From NCBI RefSeq assembly GCF_004353225.1, contig NZ_CP037934.1, positions 1,612,001 to 1,676,000 on the forward strand: DNA of 64,000 nucleotides, in the 5' to 3' direction. Each line of letters begins with the position of its first letter. Within the stretch, counting starts at the first letter, position 1. Source of the DNA: Marinobacter sp. JH2. GTDB taxonomy: Bacteria; Pseudomonadota; Gammaproteobacteria; Pseudomonadales; Oleiphilaceae. Below, in pieces: positions 1 through 9,627 of the stretch. Under the pieces are notes generated by a model, which made no database searches, had not been told where the DNA came from, and was given only the letters and a program-made list of their open reading frames with translations. The translations under genes and the position numbers were made by a program.

Positions 1-63
1 ACCTCAAAAAAGTGAAAGAAAGCCTGAAAGCTACGCGCTTCCCGCTAAACCAAAAGACATAAA

Positions 64-87
64 AAAAGGGTGCCGAAGCACCCTTTT
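64..87 (-). terminator. Intrinsic terminator after ppiD
   Basis: A perfect 10-bp stem (64-73 with 78-87) closes on the tetraloop CGAA, which reads TTCG on the minus strand. On the minus strand it runs straight into a T tract, so it ends the ppiD transcript. Bases 1-60 hold no recognisable gene. Confidence 0.85.
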
Positions 88-109
88 CCTGTTTCCTGCG
101 AGAGATCGA

Positions 110-1957
110 CTAGTTACGCTCGATCTCTGCGGTTTCCCTCAGATATTGCTGATAGACCGCGTATTCGCGTTGACCTTCCAGCTGGGTCAGGAACTGTTGA
201 ACTTGCTGGAACTCACCGTTTTCCCGATCAACTTCACCTTCGTTGACCGCATCAAGCGCGATAATATGCGCTTCCGCCAAACCGACAACGGCGTCTACAG
301 ACGGCTGCTCGTCATCAGGGCGCGGCATGGTGAACGCTTTGCGAAGAACCAACTGACTAAGGTCACCGGCCGCACCACGGCCCTGAGATTCAAATTGCTT
401 CCAGCTGCCTTCCTCTACGCCTTCGCCAGACTCCATGTCTGCCACCAGTTTGTTCGCTTTCGCTTGCAGTGCCTCTCGGGTAGCCATCACTTCAAGTGTC
501 GCTTTGATGTCATCACGAACATCGGCTAACTCAAGCTGACGAGCTTCATGATGGGTTTTAACGCGAGCCACAACGGAGACATTGTCGCCTACATCTATCA
601 GTTCCGTATTGTAGCCATCTTCCAGCACATCTGCGGAGAACAGCTGACGTACCAGCCCGGAATGATCAAACGGTGCAGCACCACCGTCTCGAGTGACACT
701 CTGAACTTCACGCAGCTCCAGCCCCAACTCGCTGGCTGGGCCGGCCAAGTCATCCGCAGCATAAGCGGCGTCCGCTAAGTCAGAACGTACTTCAACATAA
801 CGCTCTTCCGCTTTGGAGCGAGCTAACTCGCTACGCAGTTGCGCTTCAAGCTCTTCGAATGCGGGTACGTCGGAACGGCGAACGTCGTCTAGGCGAATCA
901 AATGGATGCCAAAACTGGTTTCAACCGGTTCTGAAACGTCACCTTCTTCCAAGGCAAAAAGCGCATCTTCGAACGCTTCGTCGTATACCCCACGGCCTGC
1001 GTAACCCAAATCACCACCTTCGCGACCAGATACGGTATCGGCCGAGAACTCTTTAGCGAGTTCGGCGAAAGACTCACCGTCATTCATGCGAGACTGGATG
1101 GTAGATATCGTTTCTTCTGCTTCCGCGCCCCCCTCGATCAGAATGTGGGCCGCCTTGCGTTCTTCCCGAGCGAACTGCTCGGCCCGAGATTCATACTCGG
1201 CCCGCACTTCGTCCTCACTCACCTCAACAGCTTCAGCCAAAGTGCCCTGAGACAACATCAGATATACCGCATCGACCTTTTCTGGCTCCTGGAATTGAGC
1301 CTTATTCTCGTCGTAATACGCGGAAACTTCTTCATCTGTCACAGACACCTGATCAACAACTTCGTCTTTGGACAACGACAGTACACGGAAATCCCGGGTC
1401 TGATTCTGAATCGCCAGAAGCTGAGCCGCACTTTCAGGTGCCGCCAATGCGGTCTGCGCGATCGCCGCGCGGATCTGGTTGGTCACGTAGCTCTTGTGCA
1501 TACTGGCCCGGAATTCGGCAACGCCCATTCCGAGATTGCGAACTGTCGCCGCAAACCTTTCAGGACTGTACGTACCGTCGACCTGAAACTGTGGCATTTG
1601 AGTAATGAGCGCATCGATGTCGGCATCCGACAACTCAAGCCCTTGGTTTTCCGCATCTTGGGTCAGCACAGCCTCTTGAATAAGGGCTTCCAGAACGTCG
1701 GTACGCAGCTGGTCTTCATCGACCAGCGACGGATCTGGATTTTCCATCTGCATCAGACGCTGCTGGGTTTCCAGTTGAACGGTTCGGAGGAACTCCCGTT
1801 CGGTGATGTCGGTGCCATTCACAGTAGCCACTTCTGGCTCACCGGTAAAACCGCCAATAATGGCATCCATTCCCCAGATGGAAAGCGAAACAATCAAAAG
1901 GCCAACGATGACCTTGGCGATAGTACTCTGGGCATTATCCCGAATATCTTGAAGCAT
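110..1957 (-). CDS. ppiD: Periplasmic folding chaperone PpiD (SurA/parvulin family)
   Basis: This 615-residue protein matches the usual PpiD length. One N-terminal membrane helix (about residues 13-35) anchors it in the inner membrane. A SurA-type chaperone domain follows (about 36-190), then a parvulin-type domain (about 265-360) with the family sequences AAHILI and GGDLGYAGRG. PpiD works at the exit of the Sec translocon and helps newly exported proteins fold; in E. coli its parvulin domain has little or no isomerase activity. It is the last gene of the tig-clpP-clpX-lon-hupB-ppiD cluster. A terminator lies just beyond its stop, and another hairpin separates it from hupB. Confidence 0.95.
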   Translation of the reverse strand: MLQDIRDNAQSTIAKVIVGLLIVSLSIWGMDAIIGGFTGEPEVATVNGTDITEREFLRTVQLETQQRLMQMENPDPSLVDEDQLRTDVLEALIQEAVLTQDAENQGLELSDADIDALITQMPQFQVDGTYSPERFAATVRNLGMGVAEFRASMHKSYVTNQIRAAIAQTALAAPESAAQLLAIQNQTRDFRVLSLSKDEVVDQVSVTDEEVSAYYDENKAQFQEPEKVDAVYLMLSQGTLAEAVEVSEDEVRAEYESRAEQFAREERKAAHILIEGGAEAEETISTIQSRMNDGESFAELAKEFSADTVSGREGGDLGYAGRGVYDEAFEDALFALEEGDVSEPVETSFGIHLIRLDDVRRSDVPAFEELEAQLRSELARSKAEERYVEVRSDLADAAYAADDLAGPASELGLELREVQSVTRDGGAAPFDHSGLVRQLFSADVLEDGYNTELIDVGDNVSVVARVKTHHEARQLELADVRDDIKATLEVMATREALQAKANKLVADMESGEGVEEGSWKQFESQGRGAAGDLSQLVLRKAFTMPRPDDEQPSVDAVVGLAEAHIIALDAVNEGEVDRENGEFQQVQQFLTQLEGQREYAVYQQYLRETAEIERN

Positions 1958-2034
1958 GTTAGTTCTGAATCCCTGTTCAAGGTCGTGCTGGTGATTATTG
2001 TGCGAGCTGAAGCCCCGGCTACCTTTAACGTAAA

Positions 2035-2062
2035 AAGGCGCACCCTGTCCGGAATGCGCCTT
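2035..2062 (-). terminator. Terminator between hupB and ppiD
   Basis: An 8-bp stem (2035-2042 with 2055-2062) is followed by five T residues on the minus strand. A second, longer hairpin lies between it and the hupB stop at 2073-2098: 10 paired bases plus one mismatch, loop CCAG. Together they should limit read-through from the abundant hupB message into ppiD. Confidence 0.7.
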
Positions 2063-2111
2063 GAATTCTTATGGCAACTTCCGCCAGCGGAAGCTGCCAG
2101 AGAAAGAGCTA

Positions 2112-2384
2112 TTACTTAACAGCGTCTTTCAGGGCCTTGCCTGCCTTGAATCCAGGCACTTTAGAGGCCGGAATCTTGATCTCAGCGCCAGTCTGCGGGT
2201 TGCGGCCGGTACGAGCGGCGCGCTCCTTCACAGAAAAGGTACCGAAGCCGATCAGAGTAACCTGATCGTCATTCTTCAGAGCACCAGTGATGGTGTTCGT
2301 CATAGCATCCAGCGCACGGCCAGCTGCAGCTTTGGAAATATCTGCGGATTCTGCAATTGCATCAATCAGTTCGGACTTGTTCAC
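2112..2384 (-). CDS. hupB: DNA-binding protein HU-beta
   Basis: This 90-residue protein has the length and sequence of the HU family throughout. It starts [11 protein letters not shown], carries the GFGTF turn, and has the arm segment RTGRNPQTG that inserts into the DNA minor groove. HU is a small nucleoid protein that bends and constrains DNA. The gene lies between lon and ppiD, as in E. coli and Pseudomonas. It has its own strong sigma-70 promoter upstream (-35 at 2601-2606, -10 at 2577-2582) and its own terminator, so it can be expressed apart from lon. Confidence 0.97.
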   Translation of the reverse strand: MNKSELIDAIAESADISKAAAGRALDAMTNTITGALKNDDQVTLIGFGTFSVKERAARTGRNPQTGAEIKIPASKVPGFKAGKALKDAVK

Positions 2385-2576
2385 ACTAAACCCCTTCGAT
2401 ATCAGGTTGAAGATGTTATAGGTTGGTTTGTTTTTCGCGGACGCTCACGACTATCGCATAAGCGGTCGGAGAATTCCATTCTTCACTTTTATTATTCCTT
2501 TCGGCGATTAACCGGTGTTTGGAATAGGCACACACTGCGCGGGAGCCCTTGGTATTGGCTGCTTCACGGCGAAACA

Positions 2577-2606
2577 GTTATACCAATGGGCTCTCCGACA
2601 TGTCAA
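2577..2606 (-). promoter_or_regulatory. Sigma-70 promoter of hupB
   Basis: On the minus strand a consensus -35 TTGACA (2601-2606) is separated by 18 bp from the -10 TATAAC (2577-2582). Transcription would begin near 2570, giving a leader of about 185 nt before the hupB ATG at 2384. An imperfect inverted repeat (2543-2555 with 2580-2593) overlaps the -10 and the spacer. Confidence 0.75.
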
Positions 2607-2621
2607 CAACTCATCTAGGGT

Positions 2622-5039
2622 TTAATGTGTATTTATGCGCTCTGCGGCATCATTGGAGTCGTCATTTCCCTTGGCAGAAGTTGTCTTTTCTCCGCCTTCT
2701 GCCGCTCTAGGCTCGGGCGGATAAGCCAGCGCAATATCGAGCACTTCGTCAATCCACTTAACCGGTTTGATTTCGAGAGATTCCTTTATATTCTCCGGTA
2801 TCTCTTTGAGATCACGGACATTTTCATCCGGAATTAAAACGGTCTTAATGCCGCCACGATGCGCTGCAAGGAGCTTCTCTTTAAGCCCTCCAATCGGCAA
2901 TACACGGCCTCTCAGAGTGATTTCACCAGTCATCGCAACGTCCGCGCGGACGGGTATTTTCGTGAGTGAAGAAACAAGAGCTGTACACATCCCGATACCT
3001 GCACTCGGACCGTCTTTTGGCGTTGCACCTTCCGGTACGTGAACGTGTAAATCGTGCTTTTCATGGAAATCGTCGGCTACGCCGAGTCCGGTTGCTCGAC
3101 TTCTGACCACTGTCAGGGCCGTCTGAATCGACTCTTGCATGACGTCACCGAGAGAACCGGTCTTCACAACCCGTCCTTTACCCGGTGTTAACGCACACTC
3201 AATCGTCAGCAGTTCGCCACCAACCTGAGTCCAAGCCAAGCCTGTCACTTGACCAATTTGGTTGTTCTCTTCTGCAAGGCCGTACTTGAACTTTTTCACG
3301 CCCGAATAATCTTCCAACATTTCTGGCGTGATCGTTACAGAAGCCTTGTCGCTGCTTTCTACGTGCTCGCGGACAACCTTCCGACAAATCTTGGCGATTT
3401 CACGTTCTAGCCCACGAACACCCGCTTCACGGGTGTAGTACCGAATGAGATCCCGCAATGTTTCTTCGGGCATTTCCAATTCGTTCTTGCGCAGACCGTT
3501 AGCCACAATCTGCTTGGGTACCAGGTATCGAAGCGCAATGTTGACCTTTTCATCTTCGGTATACCCTGGGATGCGGATAATTTCCATCCGATCCAGCAAG
3601 GCTGGCGGTATATCCATAGAATTCGATGTGCACACAAACATCACGTCGGAGAGGTCGTAATCCACCTCGAGGTAATGGTCGTTAAACGTATGATTCTGCT
3701 CGGGGTCCAACACTTCCAGCAGAGCGGAAGCAGGATCACCGCGATGATCCATTCCCATCTTGTCGATTTCATCAAACAGGAACAGAGGGTTCTTCACGCC
3801 AACCTTCGACAGCTTCTGCACCAACTTGCCCGGCAACGCACCGATATAGGTCTTGCGGTGCCCGCGAATTTCGGCTTCATCACGTACGCCGCCCAGTGCC
3901 ATACGGGTGTACTTACGGTTGGTTGCCTTGGCAATCGACTGCCCAAGAGAGGTCTTACCAACACCTGGAGGCCCTACCAGGCAAAGCACAGGCCCTTTCA
4001 CCTTCTTCACCCGACTTTGAACCGCCAGATATTCAAGAATACGCTTTTTGACTTCGTCCAGGCCATAATGATCCTTATCGAGGATCTCGCGGGCCTTCTC
4101 AAGATCGTGGCGCACTCGGCTGCGTTTTTTCCAAGGCACCGCCAGCATCCAGTCAATGTAGCCGCGCACCACCGTTGCTTCTGCAGACATCGGTGACATC
4201 ATCTTCAACTTGTTCAGCTCGGCTTCGGTCTTTTTTCGAGCTTCTTCGGGCAGTCCTGCTTCTTCCAGCTTCTGCTCGAGCTCTTCGAAGTCGTTGTTCC
4301 CTTCACCGAGTTGGCCCATCTCTTTCTGGATAGCCTTCATTTGCTCGTTGAGGTAGTACTCACGCTGGCTCCGCTCCATCTGCTTTTTAACACGACCACG
4401 AATGCGCTTCTCAACTTCAATCAGGTCTGTCTCGCTGTCCAGCTTCCCCAACAACAGATCCACTCGCTTACGAACATCAAGGGCTTCCAAGAGCTCCTGC
4501 TTTTCCGGAATCTGCATATCGAGATGCGCGGCCATGGTATCCACAAGGCGATCGATCTCGTTAATGTCGGTTAGAGAATTAGAAACTTCAGACGGCACTT
4601 TTTTGGAGAGTTTTACGTACTTCTCAAACTCACCCTGCAGCGTTTTGATCAGAACGCCCTGCTCCCGCTCAGGCAGCTGGTCTTCGTCCATCAACACGGC
4701 GCCGGCGGTCAGGTATTCACCCTCTTCAACAGCGGAAATGCTGGCGCGGGCATTACCCTCGACCAGAACTTTTACAGTACCGTCCGGTAAGCGAAGCATT
4801 TGCAGCACGGTAGCCAAAGTGCCCATTTCAAACACGTCAGCTGAGCCAGGCTCATCTGTGGCCGCATCTTTCTGTGCAACCAACAAAATCTCTTTGCTAC
4901 CCTCCATCGCAGCTTCGAGCGCCTGAATGGACTTCTCGCGTCCTACAAACAGCGGCACCACCATGTGCGGAAACACCACCACATCGCGAAGCGGAAGCAG
5001 CGGATATTCTTGCACGGTTTCTTCGGATATAAGGGTCAT
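2622..5039 (-). CDS. lon: ATP-dependent protease Lon
   Basis: This 805-residue cytoplasmic AAA+ protease is full length. The N-terminal substrate domain starts at [12 protein letters not shown]. The Walker A motif GPPGVGKT is at 356-363 and the Walker B acidic pair at 422-423. The proteolytic dyad is Ser678 (in KDGPSAG) and Lys721, one residue offset from the E. coli numbering. Lon degrades misfolded proteins and short-lived regulators. The gene lies downstream of clpX but is separated from it by a strong terminator. The 115-bp gap contains a weak heat-shock-like promoter candidate (CCCCAATG at 5081-5088, TTGCAA at 5101-5106, 12-bp spacing), which I regard as suggestive only. Confidence 0.98.
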   Translation of the reverse strand: MTLISEETVQEYPLLPLRDVVVFPHMVVPLFVGREKSIQALEAAMEGSKEILLVAQKDAATDEPGSADVFEMGTLATVLQMLRLPDGTVKVLVEGNARASISAVEEGEYLTAGAVLMDEDQLPEREQGVLIKTLQGEFEKYVKLSKKVPSEVSNSLTDINEIDRLVDTMAAHLDMQIPEKQELLEALDVRKRVDLLLGKLDSETDLIEVEKRIRGRVKKQMERSQREYYLNEQMKAIQKEMGQLGEGNNDFEELEQKLEEAGLPEEARKKTEAELNKLKMMSPMSAEATVVRGYIDWMLAVPWKKRSRVRHDLEKAREILDKDHYGLDEVKKRILEYLAVQSRVKKVKGPVLCLVGPPGVGKTSLGQSIAKATNRKYTRMALGGVRDEAEIRGHRKTYIGALPGKLVQKLSKVGVKNPLFLFDEIDKMGMDHRGDPASALLEVLDPEQNHTFNDHYLEVDYDLSDVMFVCTSNSMDIPPALLDRMEIIRIPGYTEDEKVNIALRYLVPKQIVANGLRKNELEMPEETLRDLIRYYTREAGVRGLEREIAKICRKVVREHVESSDKASVTITPEMLEDYSGVKKFKYGLAEENNQIGQVTGLAWTQVGGELLTIECALTPGKGRVVKTGSLGDVMQESIQTALTVVRSRATGLGVADDFHEKHDLHVHVPEGATPKDGPSAGIGMCTALVSSLTKIPVRADVAMTGEITLRGRVLPIGGLKEKLLAAHRGGIKTVLIPDENVRDLKEIPENIKESLEIKPVKWIDEVLDIALAYPPEPRAAEGGEKTTSAKGNDDSNDAAERINTH

Positions 5040-5154
5040 AGAGAATCCTCTGAAAGCATTTTATTCAGCATATCACCCATCATTGGGGCGCAGACCAAAA
5101 TTGCAATCTTTTTACGGGGTGAAAATCCTTGCGGGTACTTTGTCAGCAGCCATG

Positions 5155-5181
5155 AAAAAGGGGCGTTAAACGCCCCTTTTT
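5155..5181 (-). terminator. Terminator after clpX
   Basis: A perfect 11-bp stem (5155-5165 with 5171-5181) has a 5-nt loop and A/T-rich arms that supply the U tract. It ends the clpP-clpX transcript and insulates lon. Confidence 0.88.
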
Positions 5182-5212
5182 CAGATCACTGATCTTTCGC
5201 CTGTAGAGAAAG

Positions 5213-6496
5213 TCAGTCTTCTGATGCTGCCTTCGCATGATCGCTGTTCGCATAGATCTTGAACGGCTCGGATTCACCGTCAATCACACTTTCATCGACC
5301 ACAACTTTGGACACATCGGTTTCAGACGGAATCTGATACATGGTATCCAACAAGGTCGCCTCCATGATGGAACGGAGACCTCGAGCACCCGTTTTACGAG
5401 ACATCGCCTTACGAGCGACGGCACGCAACGCGTCTTCTCGGAAGTCCAGCTCAACACCCTCAAGATCAAACAGCTTCTGGTACTGCTTGGTCAGGGCGTT
5501 CTTGGGCTCGGTCAGAATCTGAACCAGTGCGTCTTCGTCCAGCTCGGTCAGTGTCGCCACAACCGGCAAACGACCCACAAATTCCGGAATCAAACCGAAC
5601 TTGACCAGATCTTCAGTTTCCACGTCCTGGATGATATCGCCAGCGCTCTTGCTGTCGTCCTGACTCTTGACGGTTGCCGAGAAGCCGATAGAGCTACGCT
5701 CTGAACGCTCCTGAATAACCTTTTCCAGTCCGGCAAAAGCACCACCGCAGATAAATAGGATGTTTCCGGTATCTACTTGCAGGAATTCCTGCTGGGGATG
5801 CTTTCGACCGCCCTGGGGAGGTACAGAAGCAACGGTGCCTTCGATCAACTTCAGCAACGCCTGCTGAACGCCTTCACCTGACACGTCTCGCGTGATGGAA
5901 GGGTTATCGGACTTCCGGGAAATCTTGTCAATTTCGTCAATATAGACAATCCCGCGCTGGGCCTTTTCGACGTCGTAGTCACACTTCTGTAGCAGCTTCT
6001 GAATGATGTTTTCAACATCTTCACCAACATAACCGGCTTCGGTCAGGGTGGTCGCATCTGCAATCGTGAAAGGTACATTCAACGTACGAGCTAAGGTTTC
6101 CGCCAACAGAGTTTTACCGCTACCGGTCGGACCAATCAGCAGAATGTTACTTTTGCCCAGCTCAACGTCGCTTTTGCCTTCACCGTAGCGCAAGCGCTTG
6201 TAGTGGTTATAGACGGCGACAGCCAGCACGACTTTAGCGCGATCCTGGCCAATCACATATTCGTTTAGAGTATCTCGGATCTCTGCCGGCACCGGAAGAC
6301 GATCACTCGCTTCTTCCTGGGCATTCTCCTGAATCTCTTCCCGAATAATGTCGTTGCACAGATCCACGCACTCGTCGCAGATGAAAACCGAGGGCCCTGC
6401 AATGAGCTTACGGACTTCATGCTGGCTCTTTCCGCAAAACGAGCAGTACAGCAACTTGCCGTTATCGTCGCCTCTGCCGTTTCTTTCATCTGCCAT
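5213..6496 (-). CDS. clpX: ClpX, ATPase and unfoldase subunit of ClpXP
   Basis: This 427-residue AAA+ unfoldase feeds substrates to ClpP. The N-terminal zinc-binding domain has Cys18, Cys21, Cys40 and Cys43. The Walker A motif GPTGSGKT is at 122-129, the GYVG pore loop at 155-158, and Walker B at about 183-190. The ClpP-docking IGF loop is at 270-272, so partnership with the neighbouring ClpP is expected. Typical substrates are ssrA-tagged and N- or C-degron proteins. The gene follows clpP by 76 bp and precedes a terminator. Confidence 0.98.
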   Translation of the reverse strand: MADERNGRGDDNGKLLYCSFCGKSQHEVRKLIAGPSVFICDECVDLCNDIIREEIQENAQEEASDRLPVPAEIRDTLNEYVIGQDRAKVVLAVAVYNHYKRLRYGEGKSDVELGKSNILLIGPTGSGKTLLAETLARTLNVPFTIADATTLTEAGYVGEDVENIIQKLLQKCDYDVEKAQRGIVYIDEIDKISRKSDNPSITRDVSGEGVQQALLKLIEGTVASVPPQGGRKHPQQEFLQVDTGNILFICGGAFAGLEKVIQERSERSSIGFSATVKSQDDSKSAGDIIQDVETEDLVKFGLIPEFVGRLPVVATLTELDEDALVQILTEPKNALTKQYQKLFDLEGVELDFREDALRAVARKAMSRKTGARGLRSIMEATLLDTMYQIPSETDVSKVVVDESVIDGESEPFKIYANSDHAKAASED

Positions 6497-6572
6497 TGAA
6501 ATACCTCTGTTCTTCGTTGGCCTGCCGAAACATTAAATACGCAGACCAAGGGTGATGCGATGACTTTCAGTA

Positions 6573-7208
6573 TTAGTTATTCGGTACACGCTTATCAAGT
6601 ACTGTATCAATTAGCCCGTACTCTTTCGCCTGATCAGGATCCATAAAGTTGTCACGATCGGTGTCGCGAGCAATGGTTTCCAGATCCTGCCCGGTATGGT
6701 GCGCCAAGATCGTATTCAGGGTATTACGGATTTTGAGAATCTCACGGGTGTGGATTTCGATATCCGTAGCCTGCCCCTGATAACCACCTAATGGTTGGTG
6801 GATCATGACCCGGGAATTAGGTAGGCATGCACGCTTGCCCTCTGCACCACCGGCGAGAAGGAAGGCACCCATGCTTGCCGCTTGACCGATACACAAGGTC
6901 GCCACATCCGGCTTGATAAACTGCATGGTATCGTAGATCGACATACCAGCCGTGACCGAACCACCCGGGCTATTGATATAAAGATGAATATCCTTATCCG
7001 GGTTTTCGGATTCCAGGAACAGCAACTGAGCAACGACTAGGTTGGCCATGTGATCTTCCACTTGACCGACAAGAAAAATTACCCGCTCTTTCAGAAGGCG
7101 CGAATAAATGTCGAAAGACCGCTCTCCACGTGCCGTCTGCTCGATTACCATCGGCACCAGACCGGCGCTCGTTATCATTGTTGGGCCATCAAACGGTTTT
7201 TGCGTCAT
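6573..7208 (-). CDS. clpP: ClpP, serine protease subunit of ClpXP/ClpAP
   Basis: This 211-residue protein forms the barrel-shaped Clp protease core. The catalytic triad is visible: Ser112 in GQAASMGA, His137 in MIHQP, and Asp186, with the same spacing as in E. coli ClpP. The oxyanion segment NSPGGS is present. The first 15-20 residues are probably a propeptide removed by self-cleavage. The start at 7208 is preceded by a GGAG about 10-12 nt upstream. ClpP is followed by clpX, its cognate ATPase, and preceded by tig behind a terminator. Confidence 0.98.
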   Translation of the reverse strand: MTQKPFDGPTMITSAGLVPMVIEQTARGERSFDIYSRLLKERVIFLVGQVEDHMANLVVAQLLFLESENPDKDIHLYINSPGGSVTAGMSIYDTMQFIKPDVATLCIGQAASMGAFLLAGGAEGKRACLPNSRVMIHQPLGGYQGQATDIEIHTREILKIRNTLNTILAHHTGQDLETIARDTDRDNFMDPDQAKEYGLIDTVLDKRVPNN

Positions 7209-7314
7209 GTGTGCCTGAACTCCTTAAAGACATTGGGCATGGACTCCTGCTGCAGGACATCCGGAATATAAAGCCTAGATACCCTTATACTTTGCCAGCA
7301 GTGAGCCCAGATGA

Positions 7315-7339
7315 AAACAGCCGGATACACCGGCTGTTT
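7315..7339 (-). terminator. Terminator after tig
   Basis: A perfect 10-bp GC-rich stem (7315-7324 with 7330-7339) has an ATACA loop. It lies between the tig stop and the clpP start, so tig and clpP are at least partly separate transcripts. Confidence 0.75.
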
Positions 7340-7371
7340 CCAGAAAGCGACTCAGGGCTATGCCCGAGCGA

Positions 7372-8676
7372 TCAACGCTGGGCTTGACCCGCCTTGACAG
7401 CTTCCTCGTACTTCATCTTCTTTTCTTTCACTTTGGCCTGACCCAGCACCAAATCAACAACCGCTTCTTCCAGAACAACAGACTCAACCTGAGTCTTCTG
7501 CTCTTGGCTGCTGTTGAAGTGTGCTACCACCTCTTCTGGCTGCTCGTAGGTCGAAGCAATTTCCTGAATCTTTTCGTCTACTTTCGCAGCATCAGCTTTC
7601 AAATCGTTGGTTTTAACGACTTCTTGGAACAACAAGCCGGTCTTCACGCGACGCTGAGCCTGCTCTTCGAAGATCTCCTTCGGCAACTGCTGGAAGTCTA
7701 CTTGACCACCAAAGCGTTGAACGGCCTCTTGGCGAAGGCGATCAATTTCCTGATCAACCAAAGACGACGGTACGTCCAGCTCAGTCGTTTCCAACAAACC
7801 TTCAACAACGTCATTCTTAACCTTGTTGGATACAGCCTGCTTCAGCTCGCGCTCCATGTTTTTCTTCACTTCTTCACGGAACCCGGCTTCGTCTTCAGCG
7901 TCAATACCAAACTTCTGGAAGAACTCGGCATCCAACTCTGGCAACTGAGGTTCTTCTACTTTATGAACCGTGATTGCAAAGGTAGCGGCTTTACCAGCCA
8001 ACTCTTCGTTGTGGTAGTCATCCGGGAAGGTGACTTCGATGTCGAACTCTTCACCGGTTTTACCACCGACAATACCTTTCTCGAAACCTGGAATCATCTC
8101 TCCAGAGCCCAAAGTCAGACGGTGACCTTCCGCTGCGCCACCCTCAAAGTCTTCACCGTCGATGGTGCCTTTGAAGTCGATGGTTACAACGTCTTTGTTC
8201 TTGGACTTACGCTTTACTTCTTTCATTGGAGCCTGCTGACGACGCAGGTTATCGATCATAGTGTCGATATCCTTGTCAGTGACTTCCGTTACGGGCTTTT
8301 CAACTTTAATCTTGCTCAAGTCACCCAGCTCGATTTCCGGCAATACTTCGAACACGGCCACGAATTCGAGGTCTTTGCCCTCTTCCATGGTTTTTGGCTC
8401 AAACTGAGGCCAGCCCGCTGGATTAACATCCTGTTCCTGCAGCGCCTTGATGTAGTTGTCGCGCATTACTTCGCCAACGATTTCCTGACGGATGCTGTCA
8501 CCGAAACGACGCTTAACCACGCTCATGGGCACCTTGCCTGGACGGAAACCGTTCAAGCGCACAGTGCGAGCAGTTTCCTGTAGGCGTTTCTGAACCGCCT
8601 GATCAATTTCCTGGGCGGGCACACCAATCGTCATGCGACGTTCGATGTTAGAGGTCGTTTCAACAGACACTTGCAT
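7372..8676 (-). CDS. tig: Trigger factor, ribosome-associated chaperone
   Basis: This 434-residue protein starts at MQVSVETTSN. A GAGGA ribosome-binding site 7 nt upstream supports that start; a longer reading frame beginning at 8733 adds an N-terminus foreign to the family. The ribosome-binding domain carries the GFRPGKVP signature. An FKBP-like peptidyl-prolyl isomerase domain follows in the middle (GTIDGEDFEGG region), and the C-terminal part is helical and forms the chaperone cradle. Trigger factor meets nascent chains at the ribosome exit. It heads the tig-clpP-clpX-lon cluster, next to the tRNA cluster as in Pseudomonas. Confidence 0.97.
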   Translation of the reverse strand: MQVSVETTSNIERRMTIGVPAQEIDQAVQKRLQETARTVRLNGFRPGKVPMSVVKRRFGDSIRQEIVGEVMRDNYIKALQEQDVNPAGWPQFEPKTMEEGKDLEFVAVFEVLPEIELGDLSKIKVEKPVTEVTDKDIDTMIDNLRRQQAPMKEVKRKSKNKDVVTIDFKGTIDGEDFEGGAAEGHRLTLGSGEMIPGFEKGIVGGKTGEEFDIEVTFPDDYHNEELAGKAATFAITVHKVEEPQLPELDAEFFQKFGIDAEDEAGFREEVKKNMERELKQAVSNKVKNDVVEGLLETTELDVPSSLVDQEIDRLRQEAVQRFGGQVDFQQLPKEIFEEQAQRRVKTGLLFQEVVKTNDLKADAAKVDEKIQEIASTYEQPEEVVAHFNSSQEQKTQVESVVLEEAVVDLVLGQAKVKEKKMKYEEAVKAGQAQR

Positions 8677-8895
8677 GGAAGATCCTCGAATTACAGATTC
8701 TGTATGTGAATGAAAATTAAAACAAAATCCCACTAAGAGCGAAACACTCTAACGGGACGCAAAATTAAAAGCCGGTAGTTTATCACGGTTTACCCTGTCG
8801 AGAGAATCATTGCACCAACCAGAATGACGGTTTATCAGCATGATTTCGGCAGTAAACGTGAATATGGGATCAAAAACAGAAAAAACAAGAAAGGA

Positions 8896-8980
8896 TGGTG
8901 CGAGAGGAGAGACTTGAACTCTCACAGGTTGCCCCGCTGGAACCTAAATCCAGTGCGTCTACCAATTCCGCCACTCTCGC
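8896..8980 (-). tRNA. tRNA-Leu (anticodon UAG)
   Basis: This 85-nt class II tRNA has a 7-bp acceptor stem (GCGAGAG with CTCTCGC) and an encoded CCA end at 8896-8898. The anticodon loop TTTAGGT gives UAG. It is the last gene of the Pro-Arg-His-Leu cluster. A T-rich stretch follows, but I see no clear hairpin terminator. Confidence 0.95.
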
Positions 8981-9036
8981 ATGCCCGAATATATTCTGAA
9001 GAACTCAGAACGTCGGAAATAACCAAACAGATAAAG

Positions 9037-9113
9037 TGGGGTGGACGAAGGGGTTCGAACCCTCGACCGCAGGAGTCACAATCCTGAGCTCTACCAACTG
9101 AGCTACGTCCACC
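9037..9113 (-). tRNA. tRNA-His (anticodon GUG)
   Basis: The anticodon is GTG. The extra 5' G (G-1) at 9113 pairs with C73, the identity element of tRNA-His. The CCA end is encoded at 9037-9039. A terminator-like hairpin lies only 8 nt upstream of its 5' end. Confidence 0.95.
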
Positions 9114-9121
9114 ACATTAAA

Positions 9122-9141
9122 AAAGTGCCCGATGGCACTTT
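9122..9141 (-). terminator. Terminator-like hairpin inside the tRNA cluster
   Basis: An 8-bp perfect stem (9122-9129 with 9134-9141, 4-nt loop) is followed on the minus strand by six T residues, directly before tRNA-His. It looks like an intrinsic terminator, yet only about 8 nt separate it from tRNA-His, leaving no room for another promoter. It may be an attenuator or a processing signal. Confidence 0.55.
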
Positions 9142-9204
9142 AATCTATTTAGCTTTAACTTTGCTGGTTTGACGAGCCCGGTGCAGACCGAACTTAGAGC
9201 CTAA

Positions 9205-9281
9205 TGGCGCGCCCGGCAGGACTCGAACCTGCGACCATCCGCTTAGAAGGCGGATGCTCTATCCAGCTGAGCTACGGGCGC
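9205..9281 (-). tRNA. tRNA-Arg (anticodon UCU)
   Basis: This is a 77-nt tRNA with acceptor stem GCGCCCG/CGGGCGC and encoded CCA. The anticodon loop TTCTAAG gives UCU, which reads AGA/AGG codons. It is the second gene of the cluster. Confidence 0.95.
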
Positions 9282-9314
9282 TTGACCTTTCGCCCACCTG
9301 AATATTCAGAAAAA

Positions 9315-9391
9315 TGGTCGGGGTAGAGAGATTCGAACTCCCGACATCCTGCTCCCAAAGCAGGCGCGCTACCAGACTGCGCTATACCCCG
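9315..9391 (-). tRNA. tRNA-Pro (anticodon UGG)
   Basis: This is a 77-nt tRNA with acceptor stem CGGGGTA/TACCCCG and encoded CCA. The anticodon loop TTTGGGA gives UGG. It is the first gene of the cluster, about 40 bp downstream of the promoter. Confidence 0.95.
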
Positions 9392-9431
9392 ATAAGACTG
9401 AACAACAAGTGCTTCAGCAAAGTTGGCGCGC

Positions 9432-9460
9432 ATATTACCTTCGAGTTTCGCATCCGTCAA
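9432..9460 (-). promoter_or_regulatory. Sigma-70 promoter of the tRNA cluster
   Basis: On the minus strand TTGACG (-35, 9455-9460) and TAATAT (-10, 9432-9437) are separated by exactly 17 bp. The GC-rich segment GCGCGCC right after the -10 is the type of discriminator found in stable-RNA promoters under stringent (ppGpp) control. Confidence 0.82.
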
Positions 9461-9627
9461 CAAAGAATTTGAAAATCATTCAGATAATTTTAAAAACGCC
9501 TTCTCACAACCCTCTTAAGAGGAGCATTTACGCCGCCTACTTACGTTGGCGAGAATGCTGAACCATGAGACAATGCCTGACCTTCATTATTAGACCATTA
9601 TTCATGCCCAACCTACAAGATGGAAAC

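Noticed and set aside
7360..8583. Long open frame on the plus strand (about 407 codons)
   Set aside because: It is antisense to tig throughout, rich in Phe/Leu/His as expected from a shadow frame, and has no ribosome-binding site or family match.
8824..9463. Short open frames crossing the tRNA cluster
   Set aside because: They run through intact tRNA genes and their spacers and have no protein features.
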